64,000 nt of DNA from Thalassotalea sp. LPB0316 (GTDB lineage: Bacteria > Pseudomonadota > Gammaproteobacteria > Enterobacterales > Alteromonadaceae): assembly GCF_014898095.1 (NCBI RefSeq), contig NZ_CP062946.1, positions 3,038,001 through 3,102,000 on the forward strand, read 5' to 3'. Positions 52,308-61,552 of this stretch are shown piece after piece. How positions within the stretch are numbered: position 1 is the stretch's first letter; every line of letters begins with the position of its first letter. The translations under genes were made by a program, and so were the position numbers. The notes beneath the pieces are model-generated. The model ran no database searches. It saw only the letters and a list, made by a program, of their open reading frames with translations, and had not been told where the DNA came from.

Positions 52308-54530
52308 CTATAACGAGCTGTATTTTTCTCTGAGGCGTTGACGAACAAACTCAGCTAAGGTGTTAAAGACAAAGGTGAATACGAATAACACAAATGCCGC
52401 CAAGAACAAGATTCGGTAGTGCGAACTACCCACTTCTGATTCAGGCATTTCAACCGCAATATTAGCCGATAAGGTACGCATACCTTGGAAGATACTCCAA
52501 TCAACTACTGGGGTATTACCGGTGGCCATTAACACGATCATAGTTTCACCAACAGCGCGACCTAAGCCCATCATTACCGCAGAGAAAATACCTGGACTCG
52601 CTGTTAACAGCACCACTTTAACCAGCGTTTGCCACTGAGTTGCACCAAGCGCCAGTGAGCCACTAGTTAAGTGCTTAGGTACAGAGAAGATTGCATCTTC
52701 TGCCATTGAGAAAATCGTTGGGATAACGGCAAAACCCATGGCAATACCAACGACTAATGCGTTACGTTGGTCGAAATCAATACCTAAATCATTAGTAATG
52801 AACTGACGCATATCGCCGCCGAAGTAGGCTTCTTCCACCGTTGGTGATAGTCCAAACGCCGCCATACCCGCTACTAGAATAATCGGCAATAAAATGACAG
52901 GAGCCCAAGCTTCAGGTAAGCGCGCTTTCCACTCGCGGGGCAGTTTGTGCCAAGTAAACGCCGCGGCCATGGTGCTCAGAGGCAAGAAAATAAGTAATAA
53001 AGCCACCGCAGGTAAGTAATCTTCAATAATTGGCGCTAACCAAAGACCGGCCAAGAAGCCTAAGATAACGGTAGGTAATGCTTCCATCAATTCAATGGTA
53101 GGTTTTACTTTTTTACGCAACACTGGCGGCATAAAGTAAGCGGTGTAGATAGCGGCTGCTAACGCGATAGGGACAGCAAATAACATCGCGTAAAGTGCCG
53201 CTTTCATGGTACCAAATGAAATTGGCACTAATGAGAATTTCGCTTCAAAATCATCAGAGCCAGACGTTGACTGCCAAATGTAGTCTGGTTCAGGGTAACC
53301 TTCATACCATACTTCTTGCCAAAGTGCCGACCACGTTACTTCTGGGTGCTCGTTTTCAACTGAAAACAGCTTGGCTTGAGCATTGTCAATCATCATTAAC
53401 CCATCGGCGCGAGGGGCAATAGCAAAACCTTGCGGCAATTGCGCTAATGGCTGACCACGCCATAAATCGGCTTCAGATGTTGTGTAGAACGCGCCCATTT
53501 CACCACTCGGTGTAAACGTGTAAAAGCTCTTGCGAAATTGTTCCGTGTGGATGCTAACAACTGGCTCGCTATCGCTCACTTCAAACTGACGAATTTCTTG
53601 GAATTGACGACCGTTATCAGTTGCCACCTCAAACCATTGGCTAACAACACCTAAGCTTGAACCAAATAGCACCGAACTACCGCCTGATAACAACGACATT
53701 GACGTTAAGTCGCCATCTAAAAACGGGGTAAATAAGGCTTTTTGCTCCACCGAGTACTCATCATCTAACTCATAAACGGCAACATCGTTACCACTGCGAA
53801 CAAATGCCATAGCTAAATCAGGTGTAACAGCGATTTGGTCAACAGTAGTAAATTCAGTCTCAATAGTTTGATAAACCGCTTCAAACTCTGGATCGTAACT
53901 AAAATCATCCTCAGCAATCAACGTCGTTTTAATCAGGCGTGCATCTTGAGTAAAGCCAACGAATACTGCCTTTTCATCGTTCATTGCAAACGCTAATTTA
54001 GTTAAGGCGTGCTCTTCTTCATCAATAAGAATACTTTCTTCACCTAGCGGATATTCTACTCGCGGTGCAATATCCCTGCCTTCTGGTAGGTACTTTGATG
54101 TGAATTTAGCTTGCACTACGTTGACTTGATTAAGCTCGTCAACTAAAACGACTTGGCCATTATTACCGTGCGCAACTAGCGTGATATCAGCATCATCAAT
54201 AAGTAATTCACGTGAAATTTCTGATCCTTGCTCGCGAAAAGCGCTTTGTGATAATTGATAAAAAATTACCTCGCCTTGCTCAGTAATTTCATATGTCACT
54301 TCTTTTAACTCATCAACGCCAACGACAACTGCTGGTGATTGATTAGATAAAGCAACCGAAGAAACTGACTCGATGTTAGCTGATTCAAAGATCGGCTTAA
54401 TAACATAGAGTAAGTACATAAAGATTAGAATCAATGTAAACAGAACACTCACACCACCTAATGTGATGAAGTACTGCGCTAGCTTATTTTTCACCTGACG
54501 GTAGTCAGTTGATTTCGACAATGTCGTCAC
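52308..54530 (-). CDS. pstC: Phosphate ABC transporter permease PstC, long form
   Basis: The protein has 740 residues, more than twice E. coli PstC. A membrane helix (about 20-44) precedes a large soluble region (about 60-430) of repeated beta strands (LAFAMNDEKAVFVGFTQDAR, MSLLSGGSSVLFGSSLG) that looks propeller-like. The permease core runs from about 433 to the end, with the loop LTSGSLALGATQWQTLVKVV. Six helices can be counted in the core. It is the first gene of the operon and has a PhoB-type promoter. No pstS is beside it. Confidence 0.92.
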   Translation of the reverse strand: MTTLSKSTDYRQVKNKLAQYFITLGGVSVLFTLILIFMYLLYVIKPIFESANIESVSSVALSNQSPAVVVGVDELKEVTYEITEQGEVIFYQLSQSAFREQGSEISRELLIDDADITLVAHGNNGQVVLVDELNQVNVVQAKFTSKYLPEGRDIAPRVEYPLGEESILIDEEEHALTKLAFAMNDEKAVFVGFTQDARLIKTTLIAEDDFSYDPEFEAVYQTIETEFTTVDQIAVTPDLAMAFVRSGNDVAVYELDDEYSVEQKALFTPFLDGDLTSMSLLSGGSSVLFGSSLGVVSQWFEVATDNGRQFQEIRQFEVSDSEPVVSIHTEQFRKSFYTFTPSGEMGAFYTTSEADLWRGQPLAQLPQGFAIAPRADGLMMIDNAQAKLFSVENEHPEVTWSALWQEVWYEGYPEPDYIWQSTSGSDDFEAKFSLVPISFGTMKAALYAMLFAVPIALAAAIYTAYFMPPVLRKKVKPTIELMEALPTVILGFLAGLWLAPIIEDYLPAVALLLIFLPLSTMAAAFTWHKLPREWKARLPEAWAPVILLPIILVAGMAAFGLSPTVEEAYFGGDMRQFITNDLGIDFDQRNALVVGIAMGFAVIPTIFSMAEDAIFSVPKHLTSGSLALGATQWQTLVKVVLLTASPGIFSAVMMGLGRAVGETMIVLMATGNTPVVDWSIFQGMRTLSANIAVEMPESEVGSSHYRILFLAAFVLFVFTFVFNTLAEFVRQRLREKYSSL

Positions 54531-54571
54531 TCAAACAACCTATAAATGTGGGCTAATTTAACTTGCCGCGC

Positions 54572-54605
54572 AGTATAAGTCAGAAATGTGACAGTTTTGT
54601 GACAA
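54572..54605 (-). promoter_or_regulatory. Pho box and -10 element of the pst operon
   Basis: On the minus strand two Pho half-sites, TTGTCAC (54599-54605) and CTGTCAC (54588-54594), are separated by AAAA, 11-base period. The -10 hexamer TATACT (54572-54577) begins 10 bases after the Pho box, the spacing of PhoB-activated promoters. A third, weaker half-site CTGACTT (54577-54583) continues the period. It lies about 40 bases upstream of the pstC start. Confidence 0.85.
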
Positions 54606-54777
54606 AAACTAACAAACTCGAGTTAACAACAACGTCAAAAAACAACTAAAACCATACAAATCAAAAAGTTAATTAAAAACAGTAACCATACAGGTGTTGT
54701 CATATTTAAAATAAGTTGTCTTTTTTGCAGGAACGTAGAAGTTTTTACCAACAACCATTGAACGACAAGCTCGTTAC

Positions 54778-55725
54778 CTATTCAGGTCGGTAAAATAAGG
54801 AAAAGCGAATAAAGGGGGCGCCATCAATATGAGAATCTGTAGATAAGCCGCTATCAGTCAATTTGACCGCACCAAAGCCACTATGGCCGATCATAAATTC
54901 GCCCCAAAATTGATTGCGTATTCTTCGCTCATAGGCAATACCTAAGTTAGCTTGACCAAAATCAACGTCGATCGTTTGGCCAGTGATATTATTGTCATCA
55001 GGCAATTGCCATTCAGCACCGTTAACAAAGCCGCCCACCTTAAATACGTTATTTTTATTTGGTGCAAAAGCCACTACTGGCCATGGCATCACGCCCCCAA
55101 TACTCCATTGTTGGTCGATAAACCAATCAAAACCTATATAAGGCATTACGATGCGTTCAGCCGTTGTATTATATGACACCGCGCCCCAATAACTGTGAAA
55201 CCTTGCCGAGTGACGATAACGACCAACGGCACCGACAACACTTTCTCTTGGCTGATTAAAGTCGTGATCACCACCGATCCCCCGATAACCATAATAAAAC
55301 GCGCCAACTTGCCACTCGACACTTGGTTGCGCAACAACAGCAGCTAATAAGCCAACGGTGTCAATCCGATAATTTTCAAACGCTGTTTCAACGTGGTTTG
55401 ATTCAATTGTCTGCCCCAAAATAATCATATACTTTTTATCAACATATACAGGCAAGCCGAAACCTTGTGAAATAGACTGATAATTAAATTGGCAGTTGAG
55501 TTCGATTTCACATCGGTTTTCTATTGTCACCTGATTTTGTTTGGTGTACTGCAAATAGCCAATGGGTAAAAATGGAACATTTGAAATGTTGCGATCAAAA
55601 ATAAAATCACTTTGCATCACTTTATTGATCAACATTTCACCAACCGCGTAGCTCGGTGAACTAGCTAATAAAGCGCAATACCATAAATAGCGGGTTGCGT
55701 ATTGTTTAATCTTAGTTGATTTCAT
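54778..55725 (-). CDS. Outer-membrane beta-barrel protein (DUF6268-like)
   Basis: The protein has 315 residues with a signal peptide (about 1-28, ending SYA-VG). Many short amphipathic strands follow, such as YMIILGQTIESNHV, WQVGAFYYGYRGIGG, MPYIGFDWFID and FWGEFMIGHSGFG, ending FIRFSLFYRPE. Two Cys (RCEIELNC) sit near the N-terminal third. The pattern resembles DUF6268 barrels; the function is unknown. It stands alone between the pst operon and a lipid-kinase gene on the opposite strand. Confidence 0.65.
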   Translation of the reverse strand: MKSTKIKQYATRYLWYCALLASSPSYAVGEMLINKVMQSDFIFDRNISNVPFLPIGYLQYTKQNQVTIENRCEIELNCQFNYQSISQGFGLPVYVDKKYMIILGQTIESNHVETAFENYRIDTVGLLAAVVAQPSVEWQVGAFYYGYRGIGGDHDFNQPRESVVGAVGRYRHSARFHSYWGAVSYNTTAERIVMPYIGFDWFIDQQWSIGGVMPWPVVAFAPNKNNVFKVGGFVNGAEWQLPDDNNITGQTIDVDFGQANLGIAYERRIRNQFWGEFMIGHSGFGAVKLTDSGLSTDSHIDGAPFIRFSLFYRPE

Positions 55726-55932
55726 TTAACATCATTCATATGCGGTAGCTACAATTTGATAACAATTCATCACACTTAATACATAACATTGATAATGAAA
55801 CTATTATAAATTAGTTCGAAACAGTTAACTTGATTAAAGAGTTTCAAGGTCAATTAATCAAGTAGTAATACCGAGTTGACTAACTATTTAATGAAATAGG
55901 TATCAGAGCAGAGAACATTGAGCGGAGGCCGC

Positions 55933-56835
55933 ATGAGTAAAATTCGAGTCATTTTAAATGGTAAAAAAGCGATATTAGATGAAGTAAGAGAGGCAATCTT
56001 TGCGGCGCGCGCACATGGAGACATTGAAGTACGTGTAACCTTTGAAGGCGGCGACGCAACGCGTTTCGTAAATGAAGCAATAAACGACAACTGCGAGCGC
56101 ATCGTTGCTGGCGGCGGCGATGGTACAGTCAATGAACTAACCAACGCTTTAATGAAACACCCTGCCGATAAGAAACCAGAACTGGCGATTATGCCACTGG
56201 GCACTGCCAATGATTTTGCCAGTGCTTGTAAAATCCCTAGTAATTTACTCAAAGCATTAAAGTTAGCCTTAACAGGTAACAGCTACCCTGTAGATAGTAT
56301 TCAAGCAGGCGATGACTTCTTTTTAAATGTCGCAAGTTGTGGTTTTGGCGCGCAAGTAACAACTAACACCCCTGTCGCTTTGAAGAATTTCTTAGGCGGT
56401 GGTGCTTATACCATTTCAGGCTTAGTACAGGCATTAAAATTCGAACCTTTTAAAGGGACTTTTTCACTGCCAGATCAAGACGCGAGCCGCAATATTATCG
56501 TTGCAGCTATATGTAATGGAAGACAAGCAGGTGGCGGCCAAGTACTTGCGCCTGCAGCAGTTATTGACGATGGCTTAATGGATATCGTATCGTTTAGCCA
56601 CTTTGCACCAGAAGACGTGCCACAAGTACTATCTGAAATTCAAAATCCGACAGGTTCAGGTAAGTTTATTGAACGCGTACAAGTTAGCACAGCAAGTTGG
56701 AAATCAGAAGTTGCGATCCCTATTAACCTAGACGGTGAACCAATAAGCACGAATGATATTGAATTTAAAGTACACGAAAAAGCAATCAACCTCGTGTTAC
56801 CTGATGATTGCCCATTACTATCGAAAAACAACTAA
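55933..56835 (+). CDS. yegS: YegS-type diacylglycerol/lipid kinase
   Basis: The protein has 300 residues from the ATG at 55933, with GGAGG 5 bases before it; a TTG 15 bases upstream is weaker. The nucleotide-binding motif GGGDGTVNEL lies at about 61-70, followed by LAIMPLGTANDFASACKIP, LNVASCGFGAQVT and NGRQAGGGQVLAPAAVIDDG. The family phosphorylates lipids, and E. coli YegS acts on phosphatidylglycerol in vitro. The physiological role is unclear. It is a single gene. Confidence 0.92.
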   Translation: MSKIRVILNGKKAILDEVREAIFAARAHGDIEVRVTFEGGDATRFVNEAINDNCERIVAGGGDGTVNELTNALMKHPADKKPELAIMPLGTANDFASACKIPSNLLKALKLALTGNSYPVDSIQAGDDFFLNVASCGFGAQVTTNTPVALKNFLGGGAYTISGLVQALKFEPFKGTFSLPDQDASRNIIVAAICNGRQAGGGQVLAPAAVIDDGLMDIVSFSHFAPEDVPQVLSEIQNPTGSGKFIERVQVSTASWKSEVAIPINLDGEPISTNDIEFKVHEKAINLVLPDDCPLLSKNN

Positions 56836-56913
56836 GCTTATTAGCCTGGCTATTAGTTAGCACTGGTAGCCAGTTGATTACTACACTTTTCAAGTGCAAC
56901 CTTCATTGACAGT

Positions 56914-57465
56914 CTAAGTTCGTTGGCAATAGCACCCCTGAGCTTTCGAGTTAACCAACCGTGCGTTGTAGCCTTTTTGATAATTTTCAATGGCAAGCTC
57001 CACTACGTCACTGGCTTGATTACAAAACGCCCCTTGTGCATATGGGCCAAAGTAAACCAATTCATTTTGCTCACCCAACACTAACGTTGCAGGGGTTGAA
57101 GTCACAAAATCAGGCAATCGCTCTTGGCCTGAAACCACGACAATCTCAAAGTTTTCTGCTTGGGCTAACACCGACAGTCGATCAACGTGTTGCTTACTAA
57201 AAACATTGCACCGACAATTGGGTTCGACAAAATGATAGACCTTACCTCGAGTAGCCTTGGCATTAATTTCACTGAGAGAAAGTGCACCGGCAAATTCACT
57301 AGTACTGAACTTATCAAGCCGACCTGTGGCGTCAAACTCTACCAATCGTTGGGTAGCAAAATAATAGCCAGCTAATAAAACCCCAGCAAGCCAGATAACG
57401 ACTAACAAATAGTGAACTAAGCCTGGCGAACTACTTGAAGTTCGCCACTGTTTTAACCAAAGCAT
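56914..57465 (-). CDS. DUF6436 (thioredoxin-like) membrane-anchored protein
   Basis: The protein has 183 residues from the ATG at 57465, preceded by GGAG at 10 bases; a longer frame to 57510 overlaps the chemoreceptor further. A membrane helix (about 19-37, [19 protein letters not shown]) precedes a thioredoxin-like domain with the CxC motif [13 protein letters not shown] near residue 83, ATLVLG and a C-terminal CYC. The CxC in place of CxxC suggests a redox or metal role outside the membrane. It overlaps the end of the chemoreceptor gene by 35 bases, so translation is coupled. Confidence 0.75.
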   Translation of the reverse strand: MLWLKQWRTSSSSPGLVHYLLVVIWLAGVLLAGYYFATQRLVEFDATGRLDKFSTSEFAGALSLSEINAKATRGKVYHFVEPNCRCNVFSKQHVDRLSVLAQAENFEIVVVSGQERLPDFVTSTPATLVLGEQNELVYFGPYAQGAFCNQASDVVELAIENYQKGYNARLVNSKAQGCYCQRT

Positions 57466-58897
57466 TGGTTGATGACTCCACAGATTTAGTACTTTCAGAC
57501 ATACATGCAACTTTTTCGATGTCCTTATCCATGGTGACTCTTAAGTTTTCACTACTTTGAGCTATCCCCTGTGTTGTTGTCGCCTGCTGTTCCACAGCGG
57601 CAGCAACCGTTGTCGCTATGGTATTGGACATAGCGACAAGCTCAGAGGCTTGTTCGATTTTTTGATTAGCATCCACCGTTGCTTCATTTATGCGATCAAC
57701 AGAGGCTAAACAACTTTCCATCGACTTGGTTGAGCCACTTGAGTATGTCACCAAGAGTTGTAAAGTATCATTGATTTTGTCGGTACTTTCTTTGGTTCGA
57801 TTAGCTAGCGTTCTTACTTCATCGGCAACCACTGCGAAGCCCCTACCCTGTTCGCCAGCACGCGCTGCTTCAATAGCAGCGTTTAGGGCGAGTAAATTAG
57901 TTTGGTCGGCAATACTGGTGATTTCCGATAACACTTGTGTAATGCTATCAACCGAGTTTGCCAACTCACTTATCTCACCACTAGTTGATTGCAGCGCCGC
58001 AATTAATTGGTTATTCATCTCAACCATAGCGTTCATGTTCGCAGCGCTATCTTGGGTAAACTGGTTTGCTTCAGCCATTTGCTCGCTTAAATTCACGGTA
58101 TCTTGAGCAATAGAAGCGACGGTTTGCGCCATTTGCTCAGCCGAGCTCGCGATCGCATGGATCTCATCTTCTTTGGCCTTGGCGGAATACTCTAAATCAT
58201 CTTTATTACCAACAAGGCCAAGCGTGCACGCTTTTAAATGCTCTGACTGTTGTTTTACCTCACCAACGACTTGGTCAATCAAGCTTAGGAAGCGATTAAA
58301 GCCAGCTAAAATATCACTTTCTCGTTGTTTAGCTCGAAGTTTTAAGTCTATCGACTCAGGATCATTGGTTAGCGCTCGGGTTACTTTACTGAGTTCCTCG
58401 CCGACAAGCCCCTCTTCATAAATCGTTTTTGCAATGTAACCAGCGATACACGCTTCAACGATTGCATAAACGGCATGCACAATAACCGTAGTAAAGACTA
58501 AATTCTGCTTTTCAAACACATAAACGCCATAACCACTTGTTTGCATGAAATAAAAACTTAGATGATGCACAGCAATTAAGCCTACCGCTGAAATGTATAC
58601 ACGCCAATCGCGAAACATAATAAGTAAAGCAAGAGCAATAAACAGCTCAAAATGTATTTCTATCAAGCCATTCATCTGATGTATATGCAAACACGCAAAG
58701 ACAATTAAAGACAGTGCTACCACGTGCTTGGTCAGCATTGCGTTTGGCATTTGATGGAGGAAATACAATCCTATGGCCAGTGTCGGAATACCAATTACAA
58801 AAGCCTCAGTGTAGGTATCATAAGCCGTTGCCAAAGCAACACTTTCTACAAACAATGCGATCAGCAGGTAGAAAAACAATTTATTAGTTTTTGTCAT
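57431..58897 (-). CDS. Methyl-accepting chemotaxis protein with multi-helix N-terminus
   Basis: The protein has 488 residues. Residues 1-165 are mostly membrane helices (about six) without a periplasmic domain, so it senses within or across the membrane. There is a His-rich helix ([16 protein letters not shown]) and HHLSFYFMQ. The cytoplasmic signalling domain spans about 210-488, with the hairpin tip [19 protein letters not shown] (about 350-370) where CheA and CheW bind. No classical HAMP is seen. The ligand is unknown. The gene pairs with the thioredoxin-like gene that overlaps its end. Confidence 0.9.
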   Translation of the reverse strand: MTKTNKLFFYLLIALFVESVALATAYDTYTEAFVIGIPTLAIGLYFLHQMPNAMLTKHVVALSLIVFACLHIHQMNGLIEIHFELFIALALLIMFRDWRVYISAVGLIAVHHLSFYFMQTSGYGVYVFEKQNLVFTTVIVHAVYAIVEACIAGYIAKTIYEEGLVGEELSKVTRALTNDPESIDLKLRAKQRESDILAGFNRFLSLIDQVVGEVKQQSEHLKACTLGLVGNKDDLEYSAKAKEDEIHAIASSAEQMAQTVASIAQDTVNLSEQMAEANQFTQDSAANMNAMVEMNNQLIAALQSTSGEISELANSVDSITQVLSEITSIADQTNLLALNAAIEAARAGEQGRGFAVVADEVRTLANRTKESTDKINDTLQLLVTYSSGSTKSMESCLASVDRINEATVDANQKIEQASELVAMSNTIATTVAAAVEQQATTTQGIAQSSENLRVTMDKDIEKVACMSESTKSVESSTNALVKTVANFK

Positions 58898-59201
58898 TTT
58901 TTATTACCACCAGGTGTAAATACATGAAGCGCGGTAAACATCTATGTTTTCAATAACCTGCCGAAGCAGCAATCGCTATTGTGTATCCTTACATGATATC
59001 AATCACACACTCATTAAGCGTAGCTCAAAATATTGTTTTTGAACAAACTTTGCTGTTAGTTGTAAAACACAAATCATTCAATCTAAAAAACCGATTACAA
59101 CAATCTAAACAACCAATTTTAAGAATCAATAAAACTTATTTACTATTAATCCCGTAAACAACAACACAGTTTTTCAAAACAAAAATATTTGGAGATATAA
59201 G
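58898..59201. other. Intergenic region upstream of ahpC
   Basis: This 304-base, AT-rich gap holds the control regions of the divergent chemoreceptor and ahpC. GGAG lies 9 bases before the ahpC ATG. I looked for ATAG-type OxyR motifs and found none that I would name, although OxyR control of ahpC is expected. Confidence 0.5.
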
Positions 59202-59771
59202 ATGACTACTTCATTAATCAATACAAAGATCAATCCTTTTAACGCAACAGCATTTCACAACGGTGATTTTGTTGAAGTTTCAGAGCAAGACTTACTAGGT
59301 AAATGGTCTGTTGTATTCTTCTACCCAGCTGACTTCACTTTCGTTTGTCCAACAGAATTAGGTGACATGGCTGACCACTACGAACAATTACAAGCAATGG
59401 GCGTTGAAGTGTACTCTGTATCAACAGATACTCACTTTACACACAAAGCATGGCACGACACTTCAGACACCATTGGCAAAATCAAATTCCCAATGATCGG
59501 TGACCCGACAGGCAAAATCACACGTGACTTTGGTGTCATGATCGAAGAAGACGGATTAGCACTTCGCGGTACGTTTGTGATTAACCCAGAAGGCGAAATC
59601 AAAGTAAGTGAAGTTCACGACTTAGGTATCGGCCGCAGCGCAAGCGAATTAGTTCGCAAAATCCAAGCGGCACAATACGTTGCAGAGCACGATGGCGAAG
59701 TATGTCCAGCTAAATGGACACCAGGTGAAGAAACATTGGCACCATCATTAGATTTAGTAGGTAAAATCTAA
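59202..59771 (+). CDS. ahpC: Alkyl hydroperoxide reductase peroxiredoxin AhpC
   Basis: The protein has 189 residues, the typical 2-Cys AhpC. The peroxidatic Cys49 is in [12 protein letters not shown] and the resolving Cys168 in [25 protein letters not shown] and the [19 protein letters not shown] helix are also present. It reduces hydrogen peroxide and organic hydroperoxides and is itself reduced by AhpF, encoded 176 bases downstream. OxyR (45403) is the expected activator. Confidence 0.97.
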   Translation: MTTSLINTKINPFNATAFHNGDFVEVSEQDLLGKWSVVFFYPADFTFVCPTELGDMADHYEQLQAMGVEVYSVSTDTHFTHKAWHDTSDTIGKIKFPMIGDPTGKITRDFGVMIEEDGLALRGTFVINPEGEIKVSEVHDLGIGRSASELVRKIQAAQYVAEHDGEVCPAKWTPGEETLAPSLDLVGKI

Positions 59772-59863
59772 ACGAGCACTAGCCTAAAGACCAAATTGCA
59801 CCGCTAACATAGATTCAGTGCATCAATAATTGTTAGCAAGCAACTTGGTTACCCATACTTATC

Positions 59864-59903
59864 GGCTTGATGTGCCTTCTCTCATTCCATCAAGCCTTTT
59901 TAT
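59864..59903 (+). terminator. Intrinsic terminator/attenuator between ahpC and ahpF
   Basis: GGCTTGATG (59864-59872) and CATCAAGCC (59888-59896) form a perfect 9-bp stem with a 15-base loop, followed by TTTTTAT. It would let some transcripts stop after ahpC, giving more AhpC than AhpF. Confidence 0.75.
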
Positions 59904-59947
59904 CAAACTTTACAACAGTCTCAATATTGAGGCGTGAGGAGCTTATT

Positions 59948-61510
59948 GTGTTAAATTCCCAACTTATCGAACAATTAAAAACGTATTTAGCTAACTTAAC
60001 AAAGCAAGTCACTCTTAGCGTTTCAATCGACGAGAGTGCCAAATCACAAGAATTAGATAATTTAGCAACGACAATTGCTGACTTATCACCACTGATTCAT
60101 TTAAATTATGAGACATTAGATCGCACCCCTGCGCTAGCCATTAGTGGCGAAAGTGGAACTAAAATGACCTTTGCTGGTATCCCGCTAGGACATGAGTTTA
60201 CCTCACTTGTTTTGGCACTGTTGCACTCAGGTGGCCATCCGATCAAACTTGACGTAGACACCATAGAACAAGTTAAACAGCTAAAAGGTCAGTTTGTCTT
60301 TGAAACGTATGTCTCTCTTAGTTGCCAAAATTGTCCCGATGTGGTTCAAGCGTTAAACATGCTAGCGGCAATTAACCCAAACATTACTCACACCATGATC
60401 GATGGCGCGTTATTCGAGCAAGAAGTTAACGAGCGCAACATCATGGCAGTACCAAGTGTTTACTTAAATGGCGCGTCGTTTTCTCAAGGTCGCATTAGCT
60501 TGGCTGATGTTTTGAAAAAAATTGACAGCGGCAGTGAAGAAAAGCGCGCACAAGCCTTAAATGAAAAAGCACCATTTGACGTTTTAGTCGTTGGCGGCGG
60601 CCCTGCAGGCGCGTCGGCGGCAATCTACTCAGCACGTAAAGGGATCAACACAGGCATCGTTGCCGACCGATTTGGTGGCCAAGTGCTCGATACTGTTGGT
60701 ATTGAAAACTTTATTTCTGTTAAGAAAACCGAAGGCCCAAAATTAGTTGCTAGCCTTGAAGAGCACGTAAAAGATTACGACGTTGATATTATGACGGGCA
60801 ATACAGCAGTTGATATTGAACAAGGTGATTTATTTAAAGTGACATTAGACAATGGTGCCGTATTAACAAGTAAGAGCGTAATATTAGCAACCGGTGCTAG
60901 ATGGCGACAAATGAATGTACCTGGGGAAGAGGAATACCGCGGCAAAGGCGTTGCCTATTGCCCTCACTGTGATGGTCCTTTATTCAAAGGCAAGCCTGTC
61001 GCCGTCATTGGTGGTGGTAACTCGGGTATTGAAGCAGCAATTGATCTAGCAGGTATTGTCGAGCACGTTACTGTACTTGAGTTTGACAGCAAATTACGCG
61101 CAGACCAAGTGTTGCAAGATAAAGCTGCATCTATGGGCAATATTACCATTATTAAGAATGCGCTAACCACTGAAGTACTGGGCGACGGTAATAAAGTGAC
61201 AGGTTTACAATACACCGACCGCTTAACAGAACAAAGCCATACGCTTGAACTAGCTGGTATCTTTGTCCAAATCGGGTTAGTACCCAATAGCGAATGGTTA
61301 AAAGATCGCGTTGAATTAACACCGCGCGGTGAAATTATCACCGATAAACAAGGTAATACTTCAGTGCCAGGGATATTTGCTGCTGGTGATGTCACCGACT
61401 CACCATATAAGCAAATTATCATCGCCATGGGCGATGGCGCTAATGCAAGTTTAGGCGCATTTGATTACTTAATTCGACAAGTACCGCAAACCCAGGCCAA
61501 AGTGGCTTAG
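59948..61510 (+). CDS. ahpF: Alkyl hydroperoxide reductase subunit F
   Basis: The protein has 520 residues from the GTG at 59948, with GAGGAG 6 bases before it; E. coli AhpF has 521. Longer frames start with a nonsense-looking tail. The N-terminal double-thioredoxin domain has Cys126 and Cys129 (CQNCPDV). The FAD domain has [19 protein letters not shown], the redox-active CPHCDGPL, an NADH site [18 protein letters not shown] and the C-terminal [13 protein letters not shown]. It passes electrons from NADH to AhpC. Confidence 0.96.
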   Translation: MLNSQLIEQLKTYLANLTKQVTLSVSIDESAKSQELDNLATTIADLSPLIHLNYETLDRTPALAISGESGTKMTFAGIPLGHEFTSLVLALLHSGGHPIKLDVDTIEQVKQLKGQFVFETYVSLSCQNCPDVVQALNMLAAINPNITHTMIDGALFEQEVNERNIMAVPSVYLNGASFSQGRISLADVLKKIDSGSEEKRAQALNEKAPFDVLVVGGGPAGASAAIYSARKGINTGIVADRFGGQVLDTVGIENFISVKKTEGPKLVASLEEHVKDYDVDIMTGNTAVDIEQGDLFKVTLDNGAVLTSKSVILATGARWRQMNVPGEEEYRGKGVAYCPHCDGPLFKGKPVAVIGGGNSGIEAAIDLAGIVEHVTVLEFDSKLRADQVLQDKAASMGNITIIKNALTTEVLGDGNKVTGLQYTDRLTEQSHTLELAGIFVQIGLVPNSEWLKDRVELTPRGEIITDKQGNTSVPGIFAAGDVTDSPYKQIIIAMGDGANASLGAFDYLIRQVPQTQAKVA

Positions 61511-61552
61511 CTTTAAATAAAGTAAGTTAACTTAAACACTTTCCACATGCAC

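Noticed and set aside
60964..61428. 154-residue ORF antisense to ahpF
   Set aside because: Shadow of the FAD/NADH domain of ahpF.
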